The position numbers and the translations under genes were made by a program. A stretch of 64,000 nucleotides of DNA from Verrucomicrobiales bacterium (GTDB lineage Bacteria; Verrucomicrobiota; Verrucomicrobiia; Limisphaerales; CAIMTB01): the NCBI GenBank assembly GCA_016795425.1, contig JAEUHG010000024.1:107816-171815 (forward strand), written 5' to 3'. Position 1 is the stretch's first letter. Every line of letters starts with the position of its first letter. The notes beneath the pieces were generated by a model, which was not told where the DNA came from, did not search any database, and was given only the letters and a program-made list of their open reading frames with translations. Of this stretch, positions 1 to 9,108 are shown one piece after another.

Positions 1-708
1 GCCCTCCAACTTCTCGGCCAGGAGCCGTTTCTCTTCGCGCTCGCTCTCGCTGAGAACCCCACCCGATGGCGCTCGCGTCGACAGGACGATCTGCTTCAGG
101 CGAACGCGTTCAGGTCGGCGAAATTCCTTGGGATTCTGGTCGTAGAACGAACGCACCTTCTCATCGGTGATGCCGAGAACCGGCCGCAGGTCCCGATCCA
201 AAACCTCTTCGCAAACCGCTCGTTCCTCGAGTTGCTTCTGAAAGGTCTCCGGCGACATGCCCGCGGCCCGGACCTGCGCTTCGAAGCGGGCCTCTGATTT
301 GGCCTCGGCCTTTTGCTTCTCTATCAGCTTGGCCACCTTCGCGGCGGCGTTCTTGCGATCCTCATCGGTTGCCTTGGACAGCAGCAACTGGGTCAACACG
401 AGCTTCTCGACCAACTGCCGCTCAACCGTGGTCCTTTGTTGTTCGGCCACATTCCGTCCCTGTGCTGCCAAGGTGGCGCGCAGATTGACGAACGCTTCGT
501 CCAGGTGTTCCTGGGTGACTTCGACGCCTTTGCCCCTGGCCAGCACGGTGGCGGCATTCGCCGGCACCACCAAGGCCAGCGCCAGCGCTGCCGCAGCGGT
601 CAGGCTCGACAGCGCCTTCCACAGCGGCGGGTGGCTGCTGCCCCTGCCGCTGCCGCTGCCGCGCAACACCGTCTTCGAACGGTCCAGTGGAATCGGAGGA
701 GGGTTCAC
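1..708 (-). CDS. PpiC/SurA-like peptidyl-prolyl isomerase, C-terminus beyond window edge
   Basis: The reading frame runs from a GTG at 708 to the window edge without a stop, so 236 residues are visible and the C-terminus is missing. After a basic, Gly/Ser-rich N-terminus there is a hydrophobic Ala/Leu segment (about residues 37-54) ending in an AxA-like site, which reads as a signal peptide. What follows resembles a SurA N-terminal chaperone domain: a helical segment rich in Glu, Lys and Gln, then ITDEKVRSFYDQNPKEFRRP and VRLKQIVLSTRA, the usual lead-in to a parvulin (PpiC) domain, which would lie outside the window. Such proteins assist folding of exported or outer-membrane proteins. The GTG overlaps the serA stop as GTGA, so translation is probably coupled. 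Family call is good; the isomerase domain itself cannot be seen. Confidence 0.75.
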   Translation of the reverse strand, partial: MNPPPIPLDRSKTVLRGSGSGRGSSHPPLWKALSSLTAAAALALALVVPANAATVLARGKGVEVTQEHLDEAFVNLRATLAAQGRNVAEQQRTTVERQLVEKLVLTQLLLSKATDEDRKNAAAKVAKLIEKQKAEAKSEARFEAQVRAAGMSPETFQKQLEERAVCEEVLDRDLRPVLGITDEKVRSFYDQNPKEFRRPERVRLKQIVLSTRAPSGGVLSESEREEKRLLAEKLEG

Positions 709-2297
709 AGGCGCACCACCCGTACGTTCGAGATGTCAGGATCGCGCCGCAGTTCCTCGAGTGCCTCCTCAGGCGGAACGCTATCCAGGTTTAGGGACGT
801 CAGTGCATGTCCCCCGGCATGATCGCGGCTCAGTGTCATGCTGGCGATGTTGACCTTGTGCCGTCCAAGCAGGGTGCCCAGATGACCGACAATGCCGGGA
901 CGATCCCGATTTCGCAGCAACAATAGAATTCCGCTGATGGGAATCTCGGTCGGGGTGCTGAACAGGCGGACAATACGCGGATTATCCGGAGATCCGAAAA
1001 AGGTCCCACCGGCCGAGGTCTTTTCGGAGCCCGAGTACACGGCGACGTGCAACCACTCGTTGAAGGTCACCGGTTCATCGGAGCGCTTCTCCTCGACCAC
1101 CAGTCCGCGATTCGCCGCCACCGACCGGACATTGACATAGTTCAACTCCGGTCCGGAGCTGGGCTCCAGCAATCCGCGCAGAATGGCGCGCGTCACCGGA
1201 TCCGTGGCTGGCAGTTCCCGGGCCTTGCCGCCGTAGGTGATATACACGCGGTCCAACTGTTTCGGCGAAAGCTGACCAAGAAGACGACCGAGTTTCTCGC
1301 CCAGCAGCAGGTAAGGACGCAGATGGGCATAGGTCTTGGCATCCAAGGCCGGCAGGTTCACGGCGTTGCGAACCTCGCCCTGCAGCAGAAAGTCGGTGAT
1401 CGCCTCGGCCACCTCGATGCCGACGTTCTCCTGCGCTTCGTCGGTGCTCGCCCCAAGATGCGGGGTCATGATGACCTGCGGGAACTGGCGCAGCGGAAAG
1501 TCAGCCGGAGGCGGTTCGGTCTCGAACACATCGAGGGCCGCCGCTCCCACCTGTCCGGATTTCAGGGCCTCCACCAGATCGCCTTCCACGATGATGCCGC
1601 CGCGGGCGCAGTTCAGCAGGCGGACGCCGCGCTTCATCTGGGCGATGGTTGTCGAGTTAATCATGCCGCGAGTCTCCTCCGTCATCGGCATGTGGACGGT
1701 GATGAAGTCAGCGCCGGCATAGAGGGTTTCCAGCGGCACCAATTCAACATCCAAAGCCTGGGCTCGCGCGTGACTGAGGTAAGGATCGAAGGCCAGCACC
1801 CGCATGCCAAACGCGCGGCCCCGACGGGCCACCTCGCTGCCGATGCGGCCCATGCCCAAAACACCAAGGGTTTTTCCATGGACCTCAATGCCGGAGAACG
1901 CCTTGCGATTCCATTCCCCGGCCTTCATGGAGGCATGCGCCTGCGGGATCTTACGCGCCAGCGACAGCAGCATGGAAAAGGTGAGCTCGGCGGTTGAAAT
2001 GGTGTTGCCCGCCGGGGTGTTCATCACCACCACGCCGCGATCGGTCGCCGCAGACACATCGACGTTGTCGACCCCTACCCCGGCGCGCCCGACCACACGC
2101 AATCCCGGCGCCGCGTCCATTACGGCTTTGGTGATTTTGGTTTCGGATCGAACCACCAGCGCCACCGCGTCACGGACCCGAGGCAGGAGTTCACTCTCCG
2201 GGAGCTTCTTCCCGATCACATCCACCTCGAACTCCTTTCGCTGCTGGAGCAGCGCGATGCCTTTTGGCGATACCGGATCGCACACCACAATCTTCAT
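705..2297 (-). CDS. serA: D-3-phosphoglycerate dehydrogenase, long form
   Basis: Oxidises 3-phosphoglycerate to 3-phosphohydroxypyruvate with NAD+, the first step of serine synthesis. The frame stays open to 2360, but the start chosen is the ATG at 2297, giving MKIVVCDPVSPKG and 530 residues, the normal length of long-form SerA. Visible features are the Rossmann motif GMGRIG near residue 148, catalytic Arg in NCARGG (about 232), Glu in DVFETEP (about 261) and His in TPHLGAST (about 280). A regulatory intervening domain (about 315-450) and a C-terminal ACT domain beginning ILLLLRNRDRPGIVGHLG follow. The stop overlaps the GTG of the PpiC/SurA-like gene. The ACT domain suggests, but does not prove, serine feedback control. 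Confidence 0.96.
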   Translation of the reverse strand: MKIVVCDPVSPKGIALLQQRKEFEVDVIGKKLPESELLPRVRDAVALVVRSETKITKAVMDAAPGLRVVGRAGVGVDNVDVSAATDRGVVVMNTPAGNTISTAELTFSMLLSLARKIPQAHASMKAGEWNRKAFSGIEVHGKTLGVLGMGRIGSEVARRGRAFGMRVLAFDPYLSHARAQALDVELVPLETLYAGADFITVHMPMTEETRGMINSTTIAQMKRGVRLLNCARGGIIVEGDLVEALKSGQVGAAALDVFETEPPPADFPLRQFPQVIMTPHLGASTDEAQENVGIEVAEAITDFLLQGEVRNAVNLPALDAKTYAHLRPYLLLGEKLGRLLGQLSPKQLDRVYITYGGKARELPATDPVTRAILRGLLEPSSGPELNYVNVRSVAANRGLVVEEKRSDEPVTFNEWLHVAVYSGSEKTSAGGTFFGSPDNPRIVRLFSTPTEIPISGILLLLRNRDRPGIVGHLGTLLGRHKVNIASMTLSRDHAGGHALTSLNLDSVPPEEALEELRRDPDISNVRVVRL

Positions 2298-2359
2298 AAA
2301 ATAGGCGGGGACTCTAGGGGGGGGGCCGACCCGGGTCAAACGGCGATGCCGAAGGATCA

Positions 2360-2387
2360 AGAAGGCAGGGCTTGCGCCCTGCCTTCT
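2360..2387. terminator. Perfect 12-bp hairpin between a small exported gene and serA
   Basis: AGAAGGCAGGGC and its exact reverse complement are separated by the loop TTGC. It lies 26 bases past the stop of the upstream minus-strand gene (2414) and before the serA start (2297). There is no clear T-tract on the minus strand, so it may be a weak terminator, an RNA-stabilising structure or a dispersed intergenic palindrome. Confidence 0.5.
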
Positions 2388-2413
2388 CCTGGGAGGAATG
2401 ACCGCGATTTGTC

Positions 2414-2908
2414 CTAAGGCTTGCCTCCCTTCTCGGATTCGTCCTCCTTGGCATGGGACGGCATGTCCGCGTCTTCAGGAGCGTCACTTCCGGCCTTGAT
2501 ACCAACCCGGATCAACAGCGCTTCCTCCGCCCCCATGGGATTCTTCTTCAATGTCCCCCCGATACGCTCCCCAGTCTTCAGATCGTCGAAGACCGCCACC
2601 TTGCCCGACTTCTCGAGTCGGGTGGTATCGGTGACGTGAATGGTCCGGCGGGTCTGCTTCCCCACCAGTGTCAGGGTGCGGGCCTGGGCGTCGACGGACC
2701 CGATGACCCCGCGGAACGGGTAGGTGTCGCGCTTCTTCGGTTTTCCGTCGGGCGCCGTCGGCGCGGTGACGGCGGACGGCTTGACGGTGGTGGGAGTAAC
2801 GGCCGATTCCGGCCCCGATTCGACGGCCGCCCCACTCTGAAGGGCGGTGGTCGCGATGGCGGCGGCGAGAACGAATGCCAGCCGCAGTCGTGCGGATTGT
2901 CTGATCAT
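2414..2908 (-). CDS. Small exported protein with DUF5666-like beta domain
   Basis: The ATG at 2908 is preceded by an excellent Shine-Dalgarno AAGGAGG (complement of 2915-2921), so this start is preferred over the upstream ATG at 2962. The product is 164 residues: a signal peptide (LRLAFVLAAAIATTALQSGA), a Thr/Ala/Pro-rich linker, then about 80 residues with PFRGVIGSVDAQARTLTL and VTDTTRLEKSGKV. That pattern resembles OB-fold-like DUF5666 domains, in which a modified residue influences mineral or metal-linked processes; no function is established. The C-terminus is acidic and charged. The 5' region has an unusual hairpin and tandem repeats, listed separately. Function unknown. Confidence 0.75.
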   Translation of the reverse strand: MIRQSARLRLAFVLAAAIATTALQSGAAVESGPESAVTPTTVKPSAVTAPTAPDGKPKKRDTYPFRGVIGSVDAQARTLTLVGKQTRRTIHVTDTTRLEKSGKVAVFDDLKTGERIGGTLKKNPMGAEEALLIRVGIKAGSDAPEDADMPSHAKEDESEKGGKP

Positions 2909-2922
2909 GATGAACCTCCTTG

Positions 2923-2943
2923 ACGCGGACGAAGTGTCCGCGT
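2923..2943 (-). promoter_or_regulatory. Hairpin abutting the Shine-Dalgarno of the 2414-2908 gene
   Basis: ACGCGGAC and GTCCGCGT form a perfect 8-bp stem with a 5-base loop. It ends one base before the AAGGAGG ribosome binding site on the minus strand, so in the mRNA the stem stands immediately upstream of the SD. It could modulate translation or protect the 5' end. Confidence 0.45.
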
Positions 2944-2975
2944 TCGAGAAACTCCGTAACAAAGCAGATAGAATG

Positions 2976-3005
2976 AGTCAAAGAACAACTCACTCCAACT
3001 CACTC
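2976..3005 (-). promoter_or_regulatory. Tandem 10-bp direct repeat and promoter-like segment
   Basis: CAACTCACTC is repeated perfectly head to tail at 2986-2995 and 2996-3005 (GAGTGAGTTG twice on the minus strand). Just downstream in the minus sense is TTGACT (complement of 2976-2981), which could be a -35 box, though no good -10 follows. The stretch is AT-richer than its surroundings and lies 70-100 bases upstream of the start at 2908. It looks like an operator/promoter, but this is inference. Confidence 0.35.
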
Positions 3006-3130
3006 ATTATTCTATCTCTTCCAAGTGTCTGGAACTTAGTCGAAGTGACTCACACCGGATGATCAGCGACGGCGGGGACTGTCCCCGATCTGCCGGACGG
3101 CCATCAGAAGTGGTACCCTTTTTTGACAGC

Positions 3131-4432
3131 TCAGAAGCCAAGAAGTCGGCCGACGCCATTGAGCGCGGCTTCCACGGATCGCATGAACGGATTGCTCCTG
3201 GAGCGTTGATCCGCCGCTACTGAGACTTGACGAATGAAGCTGTAATTCCCGCTGAAGCGATAGTCGAACAGCGACGTGCGACCTCGAAAGAAGGGCCAAA
3301 AGGTTTCCGTTCGGACAGCGGAGAATTCCGCACGCGCATCCGAACCCACCACCAGCGATTCCTCGACCACCACCGGCTGAGTCAGCGGGCAAAGATCAAT
3401 GCCGCCATGGCCGGTCACGTACAACGTCCCGGTACCGCAAAACAGAATGTGTCGCCAGCGCCCGGCAATCCATGCGTGGACATGTCCCATACGCCAAAGG
3501 CTGCGGATTCGAAGGGATCCCGCCATGGCCACAACAGCGCCGGGACGAAGAGTCAGTCCGGGATGATTGGTGAGTTCCAAGGCCAGAAGATAGGCATGCG
3601 GATCGATCGCCGATGTCAGGGTGACCGACGCGGTTGGCGAGGCGGTTGGATCGTGATCGGCCGCAGCCTCGCGCAGCTCCGTCATTTCCCGAAGTCCGGC
3701 GGCGTAGCTGATCAGCGGCGACCGCCAATCGAGAAGGAATCGGGTACGCTTGGCCAAGCCTGGCGTATACTGCTGAACCCAATCCATCCGCGCCAGCAAT
3801 GGCTCACCGGCTCGTATTCTGGCCTCCACCATCTTTCCCTGCCCCACGACCTTCAGTTGGCCAGCCGTGTTATCGGGTATCAGTCGAAGAGGCCTCGCGC
3901 TTTGCGCCCACGGGGCGACGGCGAAATACCAGAACGCCTTCCAAAGGAGCGGACCGAAGAGAAAGCAGCCGATGGCGATGGCAATCAGCCACCACACCCG
4001 CAAGATCGCCGCTTGGAATCGACCATAGGTGTCGTCCAGGCGGCTTTCCACCTCCGCGAGCCGGAGCCGGCCCGCCTCGTAGACCTCCTTGGCCCGGTCG
4101 CGCGCACTTCGAGCCGCATCGATCGCCGCATCGGCCGCCTGCATCCTCGAGCGCCAAGCCAGGTAATCCGAGGGATGCAGCACCGGGTTGGGTCGATCGG
4201 CCTCCAATTGCAGGCGCAACCGTTCCACCTCGAGAGACCGAACCCGGTAGGTTCTCCAATTCCGGAAGGCTGCCTCCACTTCAATGCGCAACTCGGCGGC
4301 CCGATCGTGAAAGCCCTTCTGTTCCACCGTCCAGGACCAGAGCAAGGTGGCTCCTCCAATGAGGAGCGTGATGGCCAAGACCCCGAAGAGCCGCGTCCCA
4401 AGCCATCGGAGTGCGTCCAGGACGAGCTTCAC
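3131..4432 (-). CDS. Two-TM membrane protein of unknown function
   Basis: 433 residues from a GTG start. A transmembrane segment (about residues 13-35, LFGVLAITLLIGGATLLWSW) is followed by a charged, probably coiled-coil stretch (about 40-135) rich in Arg and Glu, then a second membrane segment (WWLIAIAIGCFLFGPLLW). The C-terminal 270 residues are a mixed beta-rich domain with no motif I recognise. It lies 38 bases downstream of the nucleotidyltransferase gene on the same strand, so the two may be co-transcribed, which might hint at an envelope role. No enzymatic residues are evident. The gene is followed at 3073-3087 by a short CGGGGAC/GTCCCCG hairpin. Confidence 0.7.
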   Translation of the reverse strand: MKLVLDALRWLGTRLFGVLAITLLIGGATLLWSWTVEQKGFHDRAAELRIEVEAAFRNWRTYRVRSLEVERLRLQLEADRPNPVLHPSDYLAWRSRMQAADAAIDAARSARDRAKEVYEAGRLRLAEVESRLDDTYGRFQAAILRVWWLIAIAIGCFLFGPLLWKAFWYFAVAPWAQSARPLRLIPDNTAGQLKVVGQGKMVEARIRAGEPLLARMDWVQQYTPGLAKRTRFLLDWRSPLISYAAGLREMTELREAAADHDPTASPTASVTLTSAIDPHAYLLALELTNHPGLTLRPGAVVAMAGSLRIRSLWRMGHVHAWIAGRWRHILFCGTGTLYVTGHGGIDLCPLTQPVVVEESLVVGSDARAEFSAVRTETFWPFFRGRTSLFDYRFSGNYSFIRQVSVAADQRSRSNPFMRSVEAALNGVGRLLGF

Positions 4433-4470
4433 AGGAGCTCTGGAGGGGGCTGGGAATCAGGAAAGGAAGC

Positions 4471-5262
<792 letters not shown>

Positions 5263-5267
5263 TCACC

Positions 5268-7037
5268 TTAAGTGAAGAGCGTGGGAGCCAGCCGATGGGC
5301 CATCTCCTCGGCCCGCTGCAGCACGGGTGCGCCCGTCGCCTGGGCCAAGGCCCAGGTGGCGAATTCCCGTGCCTCGTCCAATCGGCAGCGGCGGATGAGA
5401 TGTTTGATGCGGGGTACCGATGGAGGTGCGGCACTGAGTTCGTCGACCCCCAGCCCCAGCAACAACAGCACCATGACGGGGTCTCCCGCCATCTCGCCGC
5501 ACACCCCGACCCAGCGACCCCGGGTATGGGCGGCATCGACGGTCAGGCGGATCAGCCGGAGGACCGCCGGGTGAGTGGGCTCATAGAGGTGCGCAATGCG
5601 ATCGTTGAGACGATCGATAGCCAGCGTGTACTGAATCAGGTCGTTGGTCCCTATGCTGAAAAAGTCCGCGTGCTCAGCCAATTGCTCGGCCACCATGACC
5701 GCGGAAGGGATCTCGATCATGGCCCCCACTTCCATCTTCTCGTCGAACGGCAAGCCCTCGCGCCGCAACGCCTCCTTGCATTCGGACAGCAGCGCATTTG
5801 CCGCCACCAACTCATCGACCCCGGAAATCATCGGGTACATCAGCTTGACGCTGCCGAAGGCGCTGGCGCGCAGAATGGCTCGGAGCTGCGTGCGAAAGAG
5901 ATCCTGTTGATGCAGGCAGAAACGAATGGCGCGCCAACCGAGGAACGGATTGACCTCCTTTGGCATGGGCAGGTGCGGGATGAACTTGTCGCCCCCAATA
6001 TCCAGCGTCCGGATGATCACCGCGTTCGGCTTCACCGCCTCAGCCACCGTCCGGTAGGCGGTGAGCTGCGATTCCTCATCCGGCAATGAAGGTCCACGCA
6101 GAAAGAGGTACTCCGTGCGAAAAAGACCCACGCCCTCCGCACCCGCTTCCGCCACCGCTCCCGCATCTTCCGCCAGTTCAAGGTTGGCCGACAACAGCAC
6201 CCGCGTGCCGTCGAGGGTCACTGCCGGCTGGTCGTGAATCTCGCGCAGCTGCTCCTCGAACTGCACCCGTCGCCGTGCCAGTTGCCCGTACTCGAAAAGC
6301 GTCTGATCGGTCGGATGAACGTAGACCGAGCCCGTGTGCCCATCGAGCAGGAGGGGCTGTCCGTTCGTCACCTGAGAACTGATCTCATGCAGCCCCACCA
6401 CCGCGGGTATCCCCAGGGATCGCGCGAGAATGGCGGTATGCGAGGTCTGTGAACCAACATCTGTGGCGAAACCCAGAACCATCGACCGATCCAGTTGGGC
6501 GGTCGTCGAGGGTGTCAGATCGTGACTGATGATGATGGCTGGTTCCGACAACACCAGCGGTCCGCTGCGGAGACTGTCCAGGCGCAGATGGTTCAGAACT
6601 CTCTGCGTCACGTCGCGAATATCGGCGGCGCGCTCACGAAAATAGGGATCATTCAGGGAAGCCAGCAGCTTGATGTACTCCCGCGCCACGTCGCCATACG
6701 CGGCGTCCGCATTCACTTTCTCTTCCCGAATCCGACGCGAGGTCCCATTCAAAAGCTCGGAATCCTCGAGGATCAGCAGGTGAACCTCGAAAATGCTCGC
6801 GTCCTTTTCGCCGATGGCCGCCGAGAGTTTGGAACGGAGTTCCTCGACGTCCTGCCGGGTTCGGAGCAACGCCTGCTCCAGCCGGTCAATCTCCTGAGGC
6901 ACCTCCTCGTCGGTCAATTGACGCCGCTCGACCGCTGGCGCGTCGTCGCGCAAGACAAGGGCTTTACCGCGGCAGACCCCCGGAGAGGCGGCGATGCCAC
7001 GCAACACAACCTCCCCCTTGCGGTTCTGGGACGGCAC
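5268..7037 (-). CDS. ptsI: Phosphoenolpyruvate-protein phosphotransferase (PTS enzyme I)
   Basis: Transfers phosphate from phosphoenolpyruvate to HPr. 589 residues from a GTG start preceded by TAAGGAA. The N-terminal HPr-binding and phospho-His domain contains GSQTSHTAILARSLGIPA with the active His near residue 200. The PEP-binding TIM barrel shows GVGLFRTEYLF, MVAEQLAEHADFFSIGTNDL and the C-terminal Cys in VGVCGEMAGDP. Length is normal. A STAS gene lies 54 bases upstream and the nucleotidyltransferase 50 bases downstream, all on one strand. An HPr gene is encoded about 3.7 kb away on the other strand, but no EIIA/EIIB/EIIC is visible, so a regulatory rather than sugar-import PTS is possible. 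Confidence 0.96.
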   Translation of the reverse strand: MPSQNRKGEVVLRGIAASPGVCRGKALVLRDDAPAVERRQLTDEEVPQEIDRLEQALLRTRQDVEELRSKLSAAIGEKDASIFEVHLLILEDSELLNGTSRRIREEKVNADAAYGDVAREYIKLLASLNDPYFRERAADIRDVTQRVLNHLRLDSLRSGPLVLSEPAIIISHDLTPSTTAQLDRSMVLGFATDVGSQTSHTAILARSLGIPAVVGLHEISSQVTNGQPLLLDGHTGSVYVHPTDQTLFEYGQLARRRVQFEEQLREIHDQPAVTLDGTRVLLSANLELAEDAGAVAEAGAEGVGLFRTEYLFLRGPSLPDEESQLTAYRTVAEAVKPNAVIIRTLDIGGDKFIPHLPMPKEVNPFLGWRAIRFCLHQQDLFRTQLRAILRASAFGSVKLMYPMISGVDELVAANALLSECKEALRREGLPFDEKMEVGAMIEIPSAVMVAEQLAEHADFFSIGTNDLIQYTLAIDRLNDRIAHLYEPTHPAVLRLIRLTVDAAHTRGRWVGVCGEMAGDPVMVLLLLGLGVDELSAAPPSVPRIKHLIRRCRLDEAREFATWALAQATGAPVLQRAEEMAHRLAPTLFT

Positions 7038-7091
7038 AGGGATTCCTTAGCGGGGACTGCCGCACTAGGAAAGCCATTCCTTGTCCGAGTC

Positions 7092-7424
7092 TCACCCTCC
7101 AACCAGCCCCGGGCTCTTGGGCTTGGGTATGATTTCGAAGAATTGATGGAGCCTCGTCAGTTCGATGACCTGCATGGCGCTGGCTGATGGCTCCAACAGC
7201 CGGAGATTGCCATGGTGCAAACGCAACGACTTCTGGATCGCAATCAGTGCCCCCAATCCGCTGCTGTCCACAAAGGATGTCTGCGAGAGATCAATGTCCA
7301 CCCCCTTGCATTCCTCCGTCAGGGAATGCCGCACCTCCTCCCGCAGCTGCGACGCGTTGCCGGCCACCAGCTCCTTAAGGTCGGTCACCTTAAGTCGGCG
7401 GTCGTCGGTCACCGTGAATTTCAT
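7092..7424 (-). CDS. STAS-domain anti-sigma factor antagonist-like protein
   Basis: 110 residues, starting at the ATG at 7424 (MKFTVTDDRRLKV); an upstream ATG at 7466 in the same frame would add 14 unlikely residues. It consists of one STAS domain with the phosphorylation loop DLSQTSFVDSSGLGAL; the conserved Asp and Ser are residues 53-55. Such proteins (SpoIIAA/RsbV type) bind and are phosphorylated by an HPK-type kinase in partner-switching control of sigma factors or phosphatases. No anti-sigma kinase is next to it; ptsI follows 54 bases downstream. The true partner is unknown. Confidence 0.85.
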   Translation of the reverse strand: MKFTVTDDRRLKVTDLKELVAGNASQLREEVRHSLTEECKGVDIDLSQTSFVDSSGLGALIAIQKSLRLHHGNLRLLEPSASAMQVIELTRLHQFFEIIPKPKSPGLVGG

Positions 7425-7504
7425 GGGTCGCGCGGAGGGCCTAGTATTTCTACAACCCGTTGGCAAAGCGAGCCTTTAGATGGATGAATCCTCGGCCCAA
7501 ACGG

Positions 7505-8074
7505 TCAATCATCCTCGGCATCAGTATCCTCGAAACGCCGTTCAATGTTGCGCGGGTGATCATCCAGGTTGCGGGACAGATAAACGTGACGCACCGCCTG
7601 CCCAAAGCCCTGACGCTTGAAAAAGGCCACCGCATGCCGGTTCTGTTCATCGGTGTCCACCAGCATGATCCGAGCCTCGCGTGCCACGAACAGTTCCGTC
7701 AGTCGCCGCAAGAGCCGCGTCGCCACCCGGCCCCGATGAAATTCAGGTCGAACTCCCAACCAAAGAAGCCACCCATAACGCCAGGCATTCCGGGGCTTTT
7801 CCATGACCCGTCCCAAAGCAAACCCGACCACGCGGCCCTCCGCCTCCGCCACCAGGCAGGTCTCTCCTTCGCTGTGAAACAACGCCAGCAACTCGTGCTC
7901 ATCCCATCCCCGGTACAGCGTCGGCCATTCCTCCGCGGTAAAGAGTTGCTGACCCAATTCAAAGACCGCCGACAAATCGGCCAACGTCATGTTCCGGATT
8001 TCCACTGGGACGGGCTTTGCCCGCCGCCCCCGCCGCCGCCGGGCCGGCAATACTACTTCCTGCGGTTCGCTCAC
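7505..8074 (-). CDS. GNAT family N-acetyltransferase
   Basis: 189 residues from a GTG start, with a basic N-terminus (PARRRRGRRAKPV) before the acetyltransferase fold. The acetyl-CoA pyrophosphate loop is RPEFHRGRVATRLLRRL (Q/RxxGxG/A type), and the C-terminal NRHAVAFFKRQGFGQAVRHVYL is typical of RimI-like GNATs. The C-terminus is strongly acidic. Substrate unknown; ribosomal-protein or small-amine acetylation are both possible. It lies 80 bases upstream of the STAS gene on the same strand. Confidence 0.85.
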   Translation of the reverse strand: MSEPQEVVLPARRRRGRRAKPVPVEIRNMTLADLSAVFELGQQLFTAEEWPTLYRGWDEHELLALFHSEGETCLVAEAEGRVVGFALGRVMEKPRNAWRYGWLLWLGVRPEFHRGRVATRLLRRLTELFVAREARIMLVDTDEQNRHAVAFFKRQGFGQAVRHVYLSRNLDDHPRNIERRFEDTDAEDD

Positions 8075-8147
8075 GGATCCAGCCTGCCGCGAGCCTTGCG
8101 AGAGCGAAACTGGATTCTGACATCGCCACCGCCCCGGCCATCCGTGA

Positions 8148-8864
8148 TCACCACGGGATCTCCTGACGGTTCCGAAAGAACTTCCCGGTCAGTTCCGCCG
8201 GCGCCTCCGTAGCCAGCCAGACCGCGGTATCCGCCCCTTGCTCCGCCGAATTCGGCGCACTCTCACCCCCCATCTCCGTCCGACACCATCCAGGACAAAT
8301 AACGTTAACGCTTATCCCTTGGGGCTTGAGTTCCCCCGCCAGAAGCATCGTTAACGCGTTCAATGCCGTCTTGGAAATCTGATACGCCGGAGCCCACACC
8401 GACGACATCATGTCGGCCAATTGCCCTCCCCCGCTGGAGATATTGATGACCCGACCCCGCCCGCTTTCCCGAAGCAACGGAAGCAAGGAACGCGTCACCT
8501 TGAGCACTCCAATGACGTTGGTCTCCATCGTCGACCTCAGGACATCCGGAGGCGTCAGGGAGGGTGGTTGCTGCCGATCCATCAAGACGCCCGCATTGTT
8601 CACGAGCACGTCCAGGCGCCCGCACCGAGACTGAATGGCCGCCGCCGCCGCCAGCGCGGACTCCGATCGCGTGACCTCCAATTGCACCGCGTCGACCATT
8701 CGCCCATCGACGGCCAGCTCCTGGGCAACCGCCGCAGCCTTGCGAAGATCTCGCGCGGCCATCCATACGTGGAATCCACGGACAGCGAGCTGTCGGGCAA
8801 TCTCCAGTCCAATTCCACGGTTGGCTCCGGTCACCAGGGCGATGCGACGTTGCAATGGCTCCAT
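8148..8864 (-). CDS. Short-chain dehydrogenase/reductase (SDR)
   Basis: 238 residues from the ATG at 8864 (MEPLQRRIALVTGANRGIG); an ATG at 8906 in frame would add 14 non-conserved residues. Classical SDR features are the TGANRGIG cofactor motif (residues 12-19), NNAG (89-92), Ser in NISSGGGQ (about 143) and the YQISK catalytic Tyr161/Lys165. The Arg at ARDLRK favours NADP(H). Resembles carbonyl-reductase-like SDRs; substrate unknown. It is divergent from the subtilase at 9109. Confidence 0.9.
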   Translation of the reverse strand: MEPLQRRIALVTGANRGIGLEIARQLAVRGFHVWMAARDLRKAAAVAQELAVDGRMVDAVQLEVTRSESALAAAAAIQSRCGRLDVLVNNAGVLMDRQQPPSLTPPDVLRSTMETNVIGVLKVTRSLLPLLRESGRGRVINISSGGGQLADMMSSVWAPAYQISKTALNALTMLLAGELKPQGISVNVICPGWCRTEMGGESAPNSAEQGADTAVWLATEAPAELTGKFFRNRQEIPW

Positions 8865-9108
8865 GTCGTAGAGGTCACACAGTGGCCAAGCCGCGCCCCG
8901 CGTCAATCGGGACCTTAACAGCCACCGCTTCGTGATGATTTTGCAGTCGGATTGACACTTTCTTGCGCGGACGGAACGCGCTCTTCCTCGCCTGGCGCCG
9001 GGGATTCTTCCGCCTTTTCTTCAGCCCGAGGCCCCTTTGTGCCTCGATCGCCAGGCGTCTTTCCGACGGTCGGCCGCCTGGCAGGCGCCGTGCTAGTGAT
9101 TTCTCAGC

